64,000 nucleotides of DNA. Origin: Liolophura sinensis (Eukaryota; Mollusca; Polyplacophora; Chitonida; Chitonidae). A program made the position numbers and the translations under genes. Under the pieces are notes generated by a model. The model saw nothing but the letters and a program-made list of their open reading frames with translations, did no database searches and was not told the origin of the DNA. Shown here piece after piece: positions 24,595 to 37,654 of the stretch (positions are counted from its first letter, which is position 1; each line of letters starts with the position of its first letter). Location: the NCBI RefSeq assembly GCF_032854445.1, contig NC_088300.1, positions 31,355,608 to 31,419,607 of the forward strand, read 5' to 3'.

Positions 24595-27500
24595 ATGGAG
24601 AGGGATACACCAAGATCTGAGCTTCTCAAAGCTCTTGAAACAAAAACAGAACAGCTGCATCGATATGAATCAAGACTGAGAGGTAGGATGCACTAATAGA
24701 TCTGTGTCTTACATTTTTTCCATCATTCTGTGTTATTTTTATCTTTTAGTTATCTAAAATTTAGTATTATTGAACAATAATAAATGTGGCAATCCAAAAC
24801 AAAAGATATATAAGGACATTCTTAAAAATTTCTTGTTGTGGATAATTCAACCCAATCAAAAAAATTATAGTATATTAGGAGGAATTTTCTGGATACTGGT
24901 GAATGGAACAGAAATTAATGTATTAATATTGGGACCAAATTGGGACAGAGTAGAATTTCCATTGAAAGCCCAATAAAAACTCTTGAGTAGTAGTGCCCCC
25001 TAGTGTTTTGAGGGTTGGTCAGGTTACCCTCAACAAACATATCACCAAAGGGTAAATCACTAAAAATGAATATTGGAATTTCTTACAAACATAAATAAAC
25101 TTATTACATTGTTGACTAAAATATTACCTGGAGTAGCCAAATTTTTTGTGCTAAATATGCAGATCATGTCTTTTTTTTTTGTCTCCTGTGTAGACGATTA
25201 TACATACAAAGGTATACTACAGTTTAATTGTTTTCTCTCTGGCAGATGTGGTTCATGCCTACAAGGGTGTTGTTAAGGAAAAGGAGGCTCTGGAAGCTAC
25301 AGTTAAAGTTCTAAGTGAGGCACCCCAACAAAGTTCAGGGATAAAGAAACCAAGTCAGAGTGCATCGGGGGAGGGAAATGCCTCTGAGGGTTTCTCTGAT
25401 CCTCTCAGTGTGCAGGTAAATTGCATGTAGAAAGGTATTGGACTGTGTGTATAAGGCCACAAGTAGATCACAGAGAGAGTGAGGATGGGAATGGTTTGGA
25501 AGCTGATTATGTGTTTTTTAAGCTTATGAAATCAGTATGACCCTTTGGGCAGATTTCAACAGTTGAAGCTTCTGAAATCAGTATGACCCTTTGGGGCAGA
25601 TTTCAACAGTTGAAGGTTATGAAATCAGTATGATCCTTTGGGGCAGATTTCAACAGTTGAAGCTTATGAAATCAGTATGACCCTTTGGGGCAGATTTCAA
25701 CAGTTGAAGCTTATGAAATCAGTATCACCTTTTGGGGCAGATTTCAACAGTTGAAGCTTATGAAATCAGTACGACCCTTTGGGGCAGATTTCAACAGTTG
25801 AAGGTTATGAAATCAGTATGACCCTGTGGGGCAGATTTCAACAGTTGAAACTTATGAAATCAGTATGACCCTTTGGGAAGATTTCAGCAGTTGAAGCTTA
25901 TGAAATCAGTATGACCCATGTTGCATGTAGAAAGTTATTGGACTGTGTATAAGGCCACAAGTAAATCACAGAGAGAGTGAGGATGGGAATGGTTTGGAAG
26001 CTGATTATGTGTTTTTTAAGCTTATGAAATCAGTATGACCGTTTGGGCAGATTTCAACAGTTGAAGCTTATGAAATCAGTATGACCCTTTGGGGCAGATT
26101 TCAACACTTGAAGCTTATGAAATCAGTATCACCCTTTGGGGCAGATTTCAACAGTGGAAGCTTATGAAATCAGTACGACCCTTTGGGGCAGATTTCAACA
26201 GTTGAAGGTTATGAAATCAGTATGACCCTTTGGGCAGATTTCAACACTTGAAACTTATGAAATCAGTATGACCCTGTGGGGCAGATTTCAACAGTTGAAG
26301 CTTATGAAATCAGTATGACCCTGTGGGGCAGATTTCAACAGTTGAAGCTTAAAGGAGAAGAAAACGTAAAAACGTTGCCAAAATCACATGAAAGAGCATC
26401 CAAACTTATTTGCAAATATAATCTTTAATATTTTTTCGGAATTTTTTTTTTCAAGAGAAAAGGGTATTTGAAAATATTTTTGATGGTGGGCATTTGGAAC
26501 CAACTTTTGGTATTTATCATTGTTGCATAATAATGTTCTAAATAGGGATGTGATGCTTGTCTAATAAATGTATTTAAATGTAAATTTGTTGTTTATATCG
26601 AAACATATGCATTCAACCTAAATTATGATAATATTTATGAAGATATTAAAAATATAAATATGATGGTTTAATACATTTGTTAGCTGAAAAGAACAAATTC
26701 TAGTGCAAAAAATATTTATTAAACCTGTGTGACATCCTCATTTATGACATATTAAACAAAGACTATAAATACCAAGAGGTGGTGCCAAATACCCACCATA
26801 CAAAAATTATTTTCAAGTGTCTGTTTATCCTTAAAGAAAAAATATTGAAGATCACATTTAGGAATAACTTTTCGCACTCTTTCATCTGAACTTAATGTCA
26901 TTTTTATGTTCTCTCCACCTTAAACTCATTCAAGACTGAGCACATACACTCGCATGAGGCAGCAACTATAAGACAACAAGCTTAAAGATAACAGGGAAAG
27001 ATTTAGGGAAATGAACATTTGGCGATATTATGACAAATTTTCGGCTGGTAATATTCAGAAACTATAGTATGTTAAACAACAGAACAATCCTTCACAGTAT
27101 ATGTAAATCATGAAAATCAACAAAAGCTGGTTTTGGACTGTAATATGAGATTGTGGGGTATTTGTATTGATGAGAGTTTCTGTCAACTCCCTTGCTGATT
27201 AAGCAATTTTTTCACCGCTGTGACTGCGTGTTGCTGCGATTAAATAAATAAACTACTGCATGCATGTGGTCCCAAATATTTCATCTCATTAATCGTAAAT
27301 GTGTGGATTTTCCCCAACTCTCTGGTCTTGGGAACAAGCCACTGACAATGCCGAGTAATTTATGGTGAGAATATTGTACATCATACTTGGTAATGTTCAT
27401 ATATAACTTGCCAAAGATGTTGGTGGTTTACCCCTGGTTTCGTCCACCCATAATCCCATAAGTGAAAAATTGTTCGGGTACGGTGAGAAATAACAATTAA

Positions 27501-30500
27501 ATAAATAACTGACTATTATGTGTTCATAGCACACGAATGAGAATGAAGATGGGACAGAGGAAGTGTCGAGTCTGCGAGATAAAGTAGCCACTTTGTCGTC
27601 TTCCATCGCCACTTTGTCGGAGGAAAAGTCACGTTTGGAAGCCGGTTACATGGCAGAGAAGAAAAAACTGAGAGTGAGCGCTTGATATATTTTATGTGCA
27701 TTATGAATACAGATGATGCTCGTTATGCTTTGTATAGATAATAGTGATCAGACTTCCATGCGGCCTTGCGTCAGCAGGAACTATTTTCTGTAAGCTTTAA
27801 ATGCTTTACATCTGAGGGAGCCAGGATGCTTATCTTTGAGTTATTAGTACACATGATGTATTCGTTCACACCCTACCTTGGACATAGAATTCGTGGTTTC
27901 AATATTCATCAGGCCTTGTTGAAAGGGTCGAAGATACACGTGTGGGCATTTGTCCAGTCTAATGTTCGTTGAAGATCATTTATGTTCCACCAATTCGGTG
28001 TGGATGTCTTGAAGTCAGTAGCTGGTTCATCGATGCATGCATTTAGCATGGACTGTACATCCTCCGAAGTAGTTAGCCTTGTAATGCATGTTTATATAAT
28101 GGATCTACCTCTATAGAGAACTATCTGGCCCAGGGACAAGGAGTAAATAAAAGTATTTTTATTTAACAACTTTAAGGGCATTCTATTTTATACCTTCACC
28201 ATTCCTATACATTTGTATTTTTGGTGGGCTCTTGAAGATTTGACTCTGTTTGACAGCATGACAATGAAGATCTTCAGAAGAAATTTGATGAACACAAAGA
28301 GAGTTCCTTAAAGCTTGAACAAGAGAAGAATGCGGAGATTCAACAAGTATGTTTGTTTTATGATTAATATCTCTAGGCAATGTCAGTTTTATTTGGTGTT
28401 CTAGGGGCTAGCTGATGCTCAGATAAAAATACAACAAAAAATCCACTTATTTGATTTGTCTGATGTTAATGTTTAATATGATTTTCTGCTTTTTCAGGGC
28501 TTTCTGATCACAAAAATATCTGCTTCACAGGAACAGTTGCAGGGATAGTCCACATTTTCAACAAACTGTGATTTTCCAGTTTCATTTTTATTTTTGTATC
28601 CTCCTCCTGACATTGAAGAAAGATTCATTCTGCCAGTAAATTAAACATTAAAAAAGCATGACCTTAACTGGTTTATTTGATGTACTTGACAATCGGTGCT
28701 TGACCTTTCTGAGAATTCCTGCTTGGAAAGAGTGGTAAGACCTATATTGTCCATGTAATATTAGACCAAGATTATGTGGGTCAAGAAATATCATGGTCCA
28801 GTATAGCATGGGCAATATGGCTCTTTCCACTTTCTCCAAGGCGTGTTTTGAGGCAGCTACTTTCAAGCTTGAGTTCATGTATTTGAAAAGCATTTCAAGG
28901 ATCATTTCTGATGGTTTCTAATTGTATATAGCAGAGTTGGTCATGCAGTGCTATTCGTTTGGTTTTCGTTTAATTGTCTCCATTACTGACTTGGATCATT
29001 TGAGCATAATTTAAATAATCCCTACTACAGGATAAAATATAAAATAACACAAGCTAAAATGATCAGTTTTTTTTTCTTTTTCATTGAAATTTGATCACAG
29101 CTGAAAAACAAGATTCGAACTCAGCAGCACGAGCGGGAAAAGGAGCAGACAGATCATGTGGTGATGCTGCGAGAGCTTCAGAAACTTCTAGCTGAGGAAA
29201 GGGCAACAAAAGAACAACTAGAGCACCAGGTAATTATGCAAATATTCCAATTGACGTGTGAATATCAAAGGTTACTTTATTTCACCAGAATTTTGGTATG
29301 TTAAAGAGCACTTTCAGAAGTACATAAAGGCCTTAAAACGATGCTTTCTATGCCAACACTTGAGTTTTCTGTTAAGAAATGAATCAAACCTTACAAAAAA
29401 TTCTTAAGTGGCCCTACAAGGTAAATTAATTATTTAAAATCATATGAAATGTGTTACTTGCAAACATCCTTAACTTTAGGTGAAATAGTTAAAGCAGTAT
29501 GTAACTATTCAAACAAAGGTGTATATTTCTTGTAAATATTTGGACCTGGTCCCAGTATCACCAAGCACTGGCAGCCTTACATGTATATTACTACCAAGAT
29601 CATGTAATGCTTCCAGAATATCAGTAATATGTGCATGTAAATTTATGAGCAGCTCCATAGGGAGAGTTAATTATTTTAAACCAATGCATGAGCAGCTCCA
29701 TAGGGAGAGTTCATTGTTTGAAACCAATACATGAGCAGCTCCATAGGGAGAGTTCCTTGTTTTAAACCAATACATGAGCAGCTCCATAGGGAGAGTTCAT
29801 TGTTGTAAACCAATACATGTAGTGCTTACTGCCCAGACTCTGTGTGACATGTGCAGTCCATGCAAATGCTTAGTTCTTGTTAATACTTAATTGTGGTAAA
29901 TTTTAAAAGTAAGCAGTGAAAAAAATTTAAATCACACACACACACACGGCACAGAATTTGGACACAAAATTGAGCATAGGAGAAATTAGTCTTAACCGTG
30001 AGATCAGTTAACCTTGTTCTGAGGTCAGTTTCCGCGTTAAAATGAAAGACTGAAAGACTACCATTCAAAGTATCTTAAACTTATTAAATATTTTTTTAGA
30101 TTTTTTTTCAACCCAGTAAAATTTTAGTGAAACTTCATCTTGACACAGCTTCAACATGTCTCCATTGTTGAGAGAATATTTCTTCCGCTGCTTGAACTGT
30201 TGATACAGTAGGCCTGTCACATCATTTGCATGGAGCTCCAGTGACCCTGTTTAAATAGTCTAGTTGCAGATCCACTGCCTGATTTGGATCGTAGCGTCCA
30301 GAGTGGATGTGCTGGTGATTTTGTCCCCTGTTAAATGTTTTCAAAATTACATCCAGATTCGTGTTCAATTCTGAAACAGATGGAAATTAATCTAAGCACT
30401 ACTGAGGCTGATCTAGGCATTCGACTGTCGCTGGATTTTATGCTTCAATTTTGTAATGGTGTTTTAAGATGAAAGCAGTGCTGACCCAGTTTTTGTGGAC

Positions 30501-33500
30501 GTCATAGGTCACTTTATGGAGTGAATGGGTATTTCGTTGGATAAAATAGTCAAGATGGCTACCTTGTCTCACACCAGCCAATATTGTGTAATATTGTCCT
30601 TTCTTCTTCATGTTATTCAGTGAAATCTCATTAAAATAATAAAGTTTTATACTTTTTAGAAAGCTTGAGTATCCTGCTTTCAATTGAAATATGTTTTAGC
30701 CAGGTGCTGTCTTGTTCTTTAACTACTCTGAATCGTTACATTCATTACCCTGGAACCCAGTCCTTCTGCTAGTGTCACTTGTGAAATCTGGTTTCTCTCG
30801 GTTTTAAAGTAATCCTGAATTCTTTTCACTGGGAAATAGCAAAGGCCATAATGTTTTTAGTGGTTGCATCTATTTAGACAGTATCTGAACTTCGCAAACG
30901 TCCATTTTTTACTTACATGACCGTTGCTAGAATGGATTGGGCTACGCTTCCCAAACTTCGTCTTTTTTTTTTTTTGCGTCAATAGTTGCTTATAATGTCT
31001 TCTGTTCATAAAGTTCAGACGGTTTGAAATTCAATTTCAGTCTTAAAGTCTGTGATCAGTCAACAGTAAATGTTCATAGCAAACCTTCTGTTCAAATGCC
31101 ACACCTTCTGGATATTATTTAAGTACCTGTCAGTGCTGAACCTCAAACTGTGGGTGTGTTTTAGCTGGATGAGGCCCGCGAACGACTAAGAGTGCGTGAG
31201 AACCAGCCAGACTTAGCGGAGCAATATGAAAAACGCATCAGGGATCTATCCAATGAGCTGCAGGTTGTGAGAAATCGTATGAAAGCTGCAGAGGATAAAG
31301 CTGACGAACCATCTCCTTTTGTCCTGGAGCTGCAGAAGGAGATGGCAGAAATGAAGGTTTGTTTGTGTATTAGCAATACTTGTACATCGTCAGTCTTAAT
31401 GAGTTCTTAATGAGTAAAACTGCTTCAAGAAAGTGTCCCAATGTTGTGTTACAGCATTGCTTTGTTCTTTCATGTGATGCATCAAACTGTTTGGTGTATG
31501 TGTGCTCATGAAACTCTGAAAGATTCTGATAGTACACAAGCACTCTAATATTACTGCATAAAACGGTGTGTTTTAGTGAGGTTTAGACCTCTTTGTATGG
31601 CTTGTGAGATCTCTCATTGTGTTTTGGGGTTTGTTTCAAAACCAAAAGTAATATTGTATGACATTTATTGGCCTTAAAAAATGTATGTATTGGGGTAAAA
31701 ATATACAGTATGTATGAAAATTGACAGTATGTGCTAATTTGCCAAGCTTTGGCCAGGATCTCCTATCACCTCTTTCAGCCAGTCAGGGATTATCTGTTTA
31801 ATATTCTGTCATGATTGTAATTCCCACAGGCCATCTCTTTACCTCGTGCCATTGGCTAATGTAAGTCAAGGTCAAGGATGGTTGTGGGTTACCCCTGGGC
31901 TCTGCCCGGTTTTATCCCACCGTATAAGTGCAATATTCTTGAGTACAGTGTAAAACACCAATCAAATAAATAAATGCATGTCAAGGATTAATCTAATGGT
32001 CATCTTACGTGGCACAGCCAGTTATAAATTTAAATTTCATTGATAAATAAAATGTAATTATTTACCTGTAGACTCAGTATCGTATCCAAGTGGTTCAGGA
32101 ACAGCGCAGAGCTAACGAGGCAGAGCAGCGACTTCAGGACGCGGGCAGACAGGGGGAGGAGCGAGTGTCGGGGCTGGAGGACAAGCTCTCCGAGCTGTCT
32201 GAGGTGGTCGGCAATTACGAACGTTTGCGCTACCAGGACCAGCAGGCCATTTACAGACTTAAGGAAAGAGTTACCCAACTTGATCTGGAGAACAGCGCCC
32301 TCGTACAAGCTGTCCATCAACCAGAGAAAGACACAGAATTGACCAATGAGGAGAATTTGGATGCACAAGCCCTCGCGACTAAGATCGTGCGTCTGAAAGC
32401 ACTGCTAAAAGTGGCCAATGACAGATCAGAGAAACCTGTGAATTTGGAAGGTAAGTGGAAGGGATGAAGGATACATCGCGTTTTAGGTTACTGTGAGGAT
32501 AGGATATGTGACGTTTTAGGTTGCTGTGAGGGAAGGATATGTCACATTTTAGGTTACTGTGAGGGTAGGATATGTCACATTTTAGGTTACTGTGAGGGTA
32601 GGATATGTCACATTTTAGGTTACTGTGAGGGTAGGATATGTCACATTTTAGGTTACTGTGAGGGAAGGATATGTCACATTTTAGGTTACTGTGAGGGTAG
32701 GATATGTCACATTTTATGGATGTGGAGGGTATGGTTTTAGGTTGAGGATAGGATTCATCACATTTTAGGTTACTGTGAGGGTAGGATGTGTGAATGTTTT
32801 AGGTTATGTCATGTACACAGTATTTTTAACTGTTAGACTGTAATTCCCAAAGAACTCACAACATTTCTTTTTTTTGACGTTCGTTCGCCGGTAAAAAACA
32901 CAAAATTAAATTGGCATTGCCTTATACAAAAGTACATGTATTTGATTTCACTTAATCTTACTTGTATAAGTGTACAGTTGTATGTTTGTTTTGGTTTATC
33001 CTCCACAGAGGTTTTGGGTTCTGGGGTATCGGAGTGTGGTTTGTGTCAGCAGTACCAGGAGGACCTGAGGGTGGTCAGGGAGGAGTTTGAGAGGTACAAA
33101 CTACGCGCTCAGTCTGTCCTCAAAAACAAATCCAGGGTAAGATTGTAGGGGACATTTATCCCTTTTTTATTCCCCCCAAAGTGTAGCCATTTCGATATTG
33201 CGGAATAAGAGCGTAAAAAATTACATTCTGAAGCTTTATGTTTGACAGTTATTGTGCTTTAGCAGCCGCATGTAGGTGGTGTGAATCAGAAAATTAATTA
33301 GTTAAGCTCATTAAGTTTACTGATCATTCTGGAGTGAGCTGAAACACAAGAATACATTCATTTTTTTGTTTGTAATGAAGGATGTTTGAGCATTCAAGGG
33401 GCCTCGCCAGCTCAGTTTGTTAGCCCGCTAGTGCAGCGTAATGACCCAGGAGCCTCTCACCAATGCGGTTGCTGTGAGTTCAAGTCCAGCTCATGCTGGC

Positions 33501-34543
33501 TTCCTCTCCTGCCGTAAGTGGGAAGGTCTGCAGTAACCTGCGGATGGTCGTGGGTTTCCCCCGGGCTCTGCCGGGTTTCCTCCCACCATAATGCTGGCCG
33601 CCGTCGTATAAGTGAAATATTCTTGAGTACGGTGTAAAACACCAATCAAGTAAATAAATAAATAAAAAAATAAATAAATTGATCATTCAGTTGAGTGTAG
33701 GAAGAATTTTATGTGTTTTTTTTTCAGGACCCAAGTAGCACAAAAACAGAGGACTCCCTGCGAGAACAGGTGAATGAGCTGAAAGAAAAAGTGAAAAGCC
33801 TCCGTCTCCAGTGTGATGACTGTGAGGAGAAACAGAAAGTGAAAGTGGAGGAGTTGACCAAGGCCATGGTCTCACTACAACAACGACATAAGCAGGAACT
33901 GGATCATTTGACCGCAGACCACAAGCAGGAGTTGAATGAACTGCAGTACCAGCTGAAAAAACAGCGTGAACGAACTGTGTCGCTTCTGGCAGAGAAGGCC
34001 CAGGAACTAGAACAACTACGAGCTGCAAGTTTGAGCAGACAAGGGGGAGAGTACTCTTCATCTTTACTGCATTCAACCAAGGAAATTGACTCACCCCAGC
34101 CAGTGTTGACAAGGAGTGTGTCTGAGGAAGAAGAAGCTGTGTCAAAGCTGCTACAAAAACCTGGACTTCTCCAAGGGGAGACAAATCTGTTACACTTTGC
34201 TCAGGAGCAGGCACGGCGAGATGTGGAGATTGCTGCTCTGCGGAAAAATAAACGCCAGCTAGAAAATGCACTCCGTGAACTCCAGCAGTCATCCAGCATG
34301 AAGGAAGAAAAATATCAGGAAAAGATTGAGAACTTAACTGAAGAGGTCCGCAAACATGAACGATATAAATCCAGAGAAGGTGCTAATTTGGAATATTTGA
34401 AAAATGTGACATTCAGATTTTTGACTTCAAATAACTTGCAAGCTAAACAGCAAATGTTCAATGCAATTTCCACCATTTTGCAGTTTAGCCCAAGGGAGAA
34501 AACAAAAGTAGAACATTATATGAAGTCCTGGTGGGGAACGTAG
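24595..34543 (+). CDS. GCC1: GRIP and coiled-coil domain protein 1 (golgin GCC88), 9 coding exons
   Basis: Golgins of this type sit on trans-Golgi membranes through a C-terminal GRIP domain that binds Arl1-GTP and tether vesicles arriving from endosomes. Coding exons: 24595-24682, 25246-25415, 27530-27673, 28257-28346, 29101-29229, 31165-31356, 32072-32450, 33009-33136, 33728-34543. All borders are GT/AG; the total is 2136 nt, 711 aa. Residues 1-60 match the GCC1 N-terminus as remembered (RLRDVVHAYKGVVKEKEALE). Around 88-130 ATLSSSIATLSEEKSRLEAG also matches. Most of the protein is heptad-rich coiled coil. The GRIP domain is about 655-700 (REGANLEYLKN, key Tyr near 663), ending KSWWGT. Human GCC1 is 775 aa, so the length fits. 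The start is the first ATG after the acceptor at 24592. The exon 1 frame upstream of the acceptor is not coding. Confidence 0.94.
25423..26350. repeat. 47 bp tandem array with a higher-order duplication, GCC1 intron 3
   Basis: Units read TATGACCCTTTGGGGCAGAT then TTCAACAGTTGAAGCTTATG and AAATCAG. Copies run 25522-25915 and 26025-26350. The first 105 bases of the intron (25423-25528, starting TTGCATGTAGAAAGG) recur at 25921-26026, so a block of roughly 500 bp has been duplicated. The copy lacks the exon 3 donor. Confidence 0.9.
26353..26919. mobile_element. TTAA-flanked foldback MITE, GCC1 intron 3
   Basis: 567 bp element between TTAA at 26349-26352 and 26920-26923. Its two arms (about 250 bp each) are imperfect inverted copies: AGGAGAAGAAAACGTAAAAA at the left corresponds to the complement of TTTTTATGTTCTCTCCACC at the right, and GATGGTGGGCATTTGG to the complement of CCAAATACCCACCATAC. 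A TTAA target is typical of piggyBac and related groups. No transposase gene. Confidence 0.75.
27405..27512 (+). mobile_element. SINE, type A, 3' fragment
   Basis: GGTTTACCCCTGGTTTCGTC to ATAAGTGAAAAATTGTTCGG and tail AAATAAATAAC. It ends about 20 bases before the acceptor of GCC1 exon 4 and so sits in its branch-point zone. Confidence 0.7.
29645..29818. repeat. 43 bp tandem repeat, 4 copies, GCC1 intron
   Basis: GAGCAGCTCCATAGGGAGAG starts at 29647, 29690, 29733 and 29776, an exact 43-base period. Confidence 0.9.
31870..31980 (+). mobile_element. SINE, type A, 3' fragment
   Basis: GGTTGTGGGTTACCCCTGGG, then GTGCAATATTCTTGAGTAC and tail CAAATAAATAAATG. About 90 bases before the acceptor of GCC1 exon 7. 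Confidence 0.75.
32470..32800. repeat. 33 bp tandem array after the GCC1 exon 7 donor
   Basis: GTCACATTTTAGGTTACTGT recurs at 32541, 32574, 32607 and on, period 33, starting about 20 bases after the donor at 32451. (Exon numbered among coding exons; it is the 379-base exon 32072-32450.) Decayed copies continue to about 32800. Confidence 0.88.
33398..33680 (+). mobile_element. SINE, type A, full length
   Basis: Head with CAGCTCAGTTTGTTAGCC, B-box-like GAGTTCAAGTCC, core CCGTAAGTGGGAAGGTCTGC, and a long AAATAAAT tail. The flanks TTGAGCATTCA (left) and TTGATCATTCA (right) look like an 11-base target duplication with one change. It lies about 45 bases before the acceptor of the last GCC1 exon. 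Confidence 0.88.
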
Positions 34544-34803
34544 GCCAAAGTTTCATGAATGTTTTACTTGTACTTTTAGATTATCTTGATGTTGAAAACG
34601 TATGCGTTACAGACTGTGCAGAAAAAAATGAACCTTGGCATTGTGGTGCTCTGTTTATAATAATGGAGTTCATTTTAAAATGAAATTCTATTCCAGCTTG
34701 ATTGTAAAACTACAGATTTATATTGTTCCACATTGTGTAGTAATTGTGGGGATAATCCCTGGCATAGCTGACAAAGACTTCCTATGTGACACAAGGTAAA
34801 GAC

Positions 34804-34880
34804 GGACAGAGTATAGTGTACTTTATGCTACGGTACCTGTGATATATGGACAAAGTACAGTGTACTTTATGCTACGGTAC
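34804..34880. repeat. 44 bp direct repeat, 2 copies
   Basis: AGTGTACTTTATGCTACGGT recurs at 34815 and 34859 in the GCC1 3' UTR. Confidence 0.85.
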
Positions 34881-35567
34881 CTAGGATGTATTGCTACTTG
34901 TAGGTGTCATATTGTATAAATAGGCTATGTAAGGCATATTCATTACCACCAAGCATCCATATTAATGTGGAAGGTGTCTTCAGGTTACCAATACACATGG
35001 TTCTACAGTTTTGCAGCTCATGAACTGAGATGGGGGTTGAATAATTATTAAACTTTTCGATTTTTATCTTCAGAAATTACATCTAGGTCCAAGGGTCCAA
35101 TTCATTTTGCAAAACACTAGCTTGTTATTTAATTGTAATTTTATTCATTTCAGGTTTTTAATTTATTTTAAATTTATTTGTTCTAAGTTTAATATGAGAG
35201 TTATCCCCATTTTTCATTACAACATGTAGTAGTGCCATTTTAATTTTATTTCGTTCAAATTTATCTTAAGTTTTAATGAATTCTTGTGGCTCCCAGTTAA
35301 ACTTTTGTGGTGTGTTATTAATTTGTGGTATAATTGACATTGTACTGTTAGTAATCCATGGATACATATGCTTGAATTGTGGTAGGTTGATTATCAAATG
35401 TCAGTTAAGAATGAAAATATCTTTTTTTTGTTTTTTCTTATCTGCCCAATAATAATGTATAAATGAGTATTTAAAGTAAAAGAGAGCTAAAATATGAGGT
35501 ATGGTTCATCATACAGACAACTGGAAACTTAGTGTAAAAGTACTTTCATTTATTTTTTCAGATTTTT

Positions 35568-35855
35568 TAAAGAGTGTTTCGACAGGCATTCAGTTATTTG
35601 AATATATGGTAGACTTTATGAGCCATACTGACAGTATCTAGCAACTCTGACGTCACATCATCATTTTTTCCTCATGTTCACCAGAATTAAGGAATTTTGG
35701 GGAATAAGGAGTATTTCAGTAATCATTTACTTAAGGATTTAGAAAAGGGTTATTCCAACATTCAGTGTCGTGATTAAAGTCGGAAAACACTTCCTGTGAC
35801 CTCAGAGTTCCTAACCTCTGATAGTATGGTCTATAGAGCCCACTTTAGAGTGCCT
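35568..35855. mobile_element. Possible small TTAA-flanked inverted-repeat element
   Basis: GAGCCATACTGACAGTATCT and AACTCTGACGTCAC on the left resemble the complement of GATAGTATGGTCTATAG and GTGACCTCAGAGTTCC on the right, with TTAA near both ends. The match is imperfect. Confidence 0.35.
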
Positions 35856-37654
35856 TTAACTCTTTTCACAAATATCTAAAAAAAAAAGTATATTTATGCA
35901 TAGTTCTAAGTGGTCTATTAGTGATGCCTTCTTAGAGGTGTTTTTCTTCAAATAAGTGTTATAAATCAGTCATCCAGAAACCAAGAGCTGATGTCATCTC
36001 ATGAGCATTGAACATGAAAAATTATATTGTTAAGTATACATGTACAAAGAATTTAGGTGATGTTCCATCCATAGTAACTGTCCCCTTAGTTTATGTACTG
36101 TTATACAATCCCTCATTTAGAATGAGCACCATGTAGCTTGTTCATACCACCAAATGCGTCAGTATTTTTACATGGGAACATCTGATAAAATCGCCCTGTT
36201 GGTATTGTTAATGTTCATAAAAGTGAAATGCTTGTAATAAAATCATGAATATGATCAGACACTGCTGGTATTTGTTAAATTTTTTTTGTTTCTTCATCCG
36301 CCTGCAGGTTATAATATTGTTTGGAAAAAACCAACAGAAAAAAGTACACGTAATCTACGATTTCTAACACAAGTACATGCAAGGGGCAGACACTGAACAC
36401 TAGAAGGGAAATATAGTTTCTGATGTTTCACAGTTTTTATTTTACTGATTGGTATCCACGTGGAATAAACCTGTTTTTACAGGTTTTATGGTACATTTAT
36501 ATTCATAAGGATAGATATTTTCTCCTAACATTTCTGATTATGTGGAAACAGTAGTTACAGGTTATATTTTATTATTGCTAGTAGAATAACAGTTGCCAAG
36601 AAAGAATAATCCTGTACGTTTACGGAAAAGATAATATTTTTTGCTTTTGTTTTAAATGTATGTCTGACATAGGTAATAAAGAAATAGGCGCCTTTTTTCT
36701 TTAGCCCTGAGCATTTATTCATATTTGTGACCAAGCATCTATAGTTCCCCGTACAATGCCACATGGTCTCGAGGGCGTGGCTTTATACCTTTTCACTTTG
36801 CATGCTTATGCATACATTTCACAAGATAACCCTGAGGACATGCATTGTAAAATTTTTTGGACCCCTAATGTACTCACACTAACTTTCCTTAAAACATTCT
36901 GGTATCGCTAAAACAGGAAAATACAAGGTAACACAACATGAATCCAATCAGGATATCTCACAATACAATGATATAACACAATGAGCCCCACCCCGTCCCC
37001 AACAGCACACGCCACACCCGTAAGGTCAAGGTATTCATAAGCTGGATAGGTGAGAATGCCAAAAAAAAAAAAAAAAAAATTTGTTATAATATGGGGTTTA
37101 AAAATGGTACTTATTGCCCTGCAATGTTTAGCCCGTGAATATCCGACTTCTGTATTAAAGTAAGACTTATAAGCTCTGCGCAAAGAACAAACACATATGG
37201 CAACAAAGGACAGCCTTGTTTAATACCACTACGATTGGGAAATCAATGTGTGATGGAATAATTATTTATAACACTGCTGTAAGTATTTGAGTAAAGAATG
37301 ACATTTCATCTCGAAGTGACAGGCCCAAAGCTGAATTTTTCAAATACTTTTTCCATGTGATTATATTCTATTGAGCCTTTTCTATATCTAAAAATAACAG
37401 CCCTTCTTCGTCCTGGTAAAAACAAAATACATCAAGTATAAATCTAATGTTTGGCCTATGTGTCTTCCTGGAATGAAATCTGTCTGGGAGTGATAAAATA
37501 TGGTTGGTAACACCGTCTTCACTATGTGAGCGATTGCTTTCACTAAAATTTTGCATTTGTTTTTCAGTAAAATCATAGGTCTCCAATTCTGTTTTCTCTT
37601 TATTTGTCTTTTCAATTAATGTCATTATCCCTCGTTTGTTTGAAATACCGAGTT

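Larger units (their letters stand above)
34544..36480 (+). terminator. GCC1: GCC1 3' UTR candidate with poly(A) signals
   Basis: AT-rich stretch after the GCC1 stop. ATTAAA at 35047-35052 and AATAAA at 36236-36241 and 36464-36469 are possible poly(A) signals. Which one is used cannot be told. It also holds a 44 bp two-copy repeat (34804-34880) and a possible small inverted-repeat element (35568-35855). Confidence 0.45.

Noticed and set aside
25522-26350. CRISPR array
   Set aside because: Units are contiguous without unique spacers, in an animal intron.
33687-34292. 201-codon frame antisense to GCC1
   Set aside because: Lies opposite the last GCC1 exon, which has clear family identity; the antisense product has no recognisable feature.
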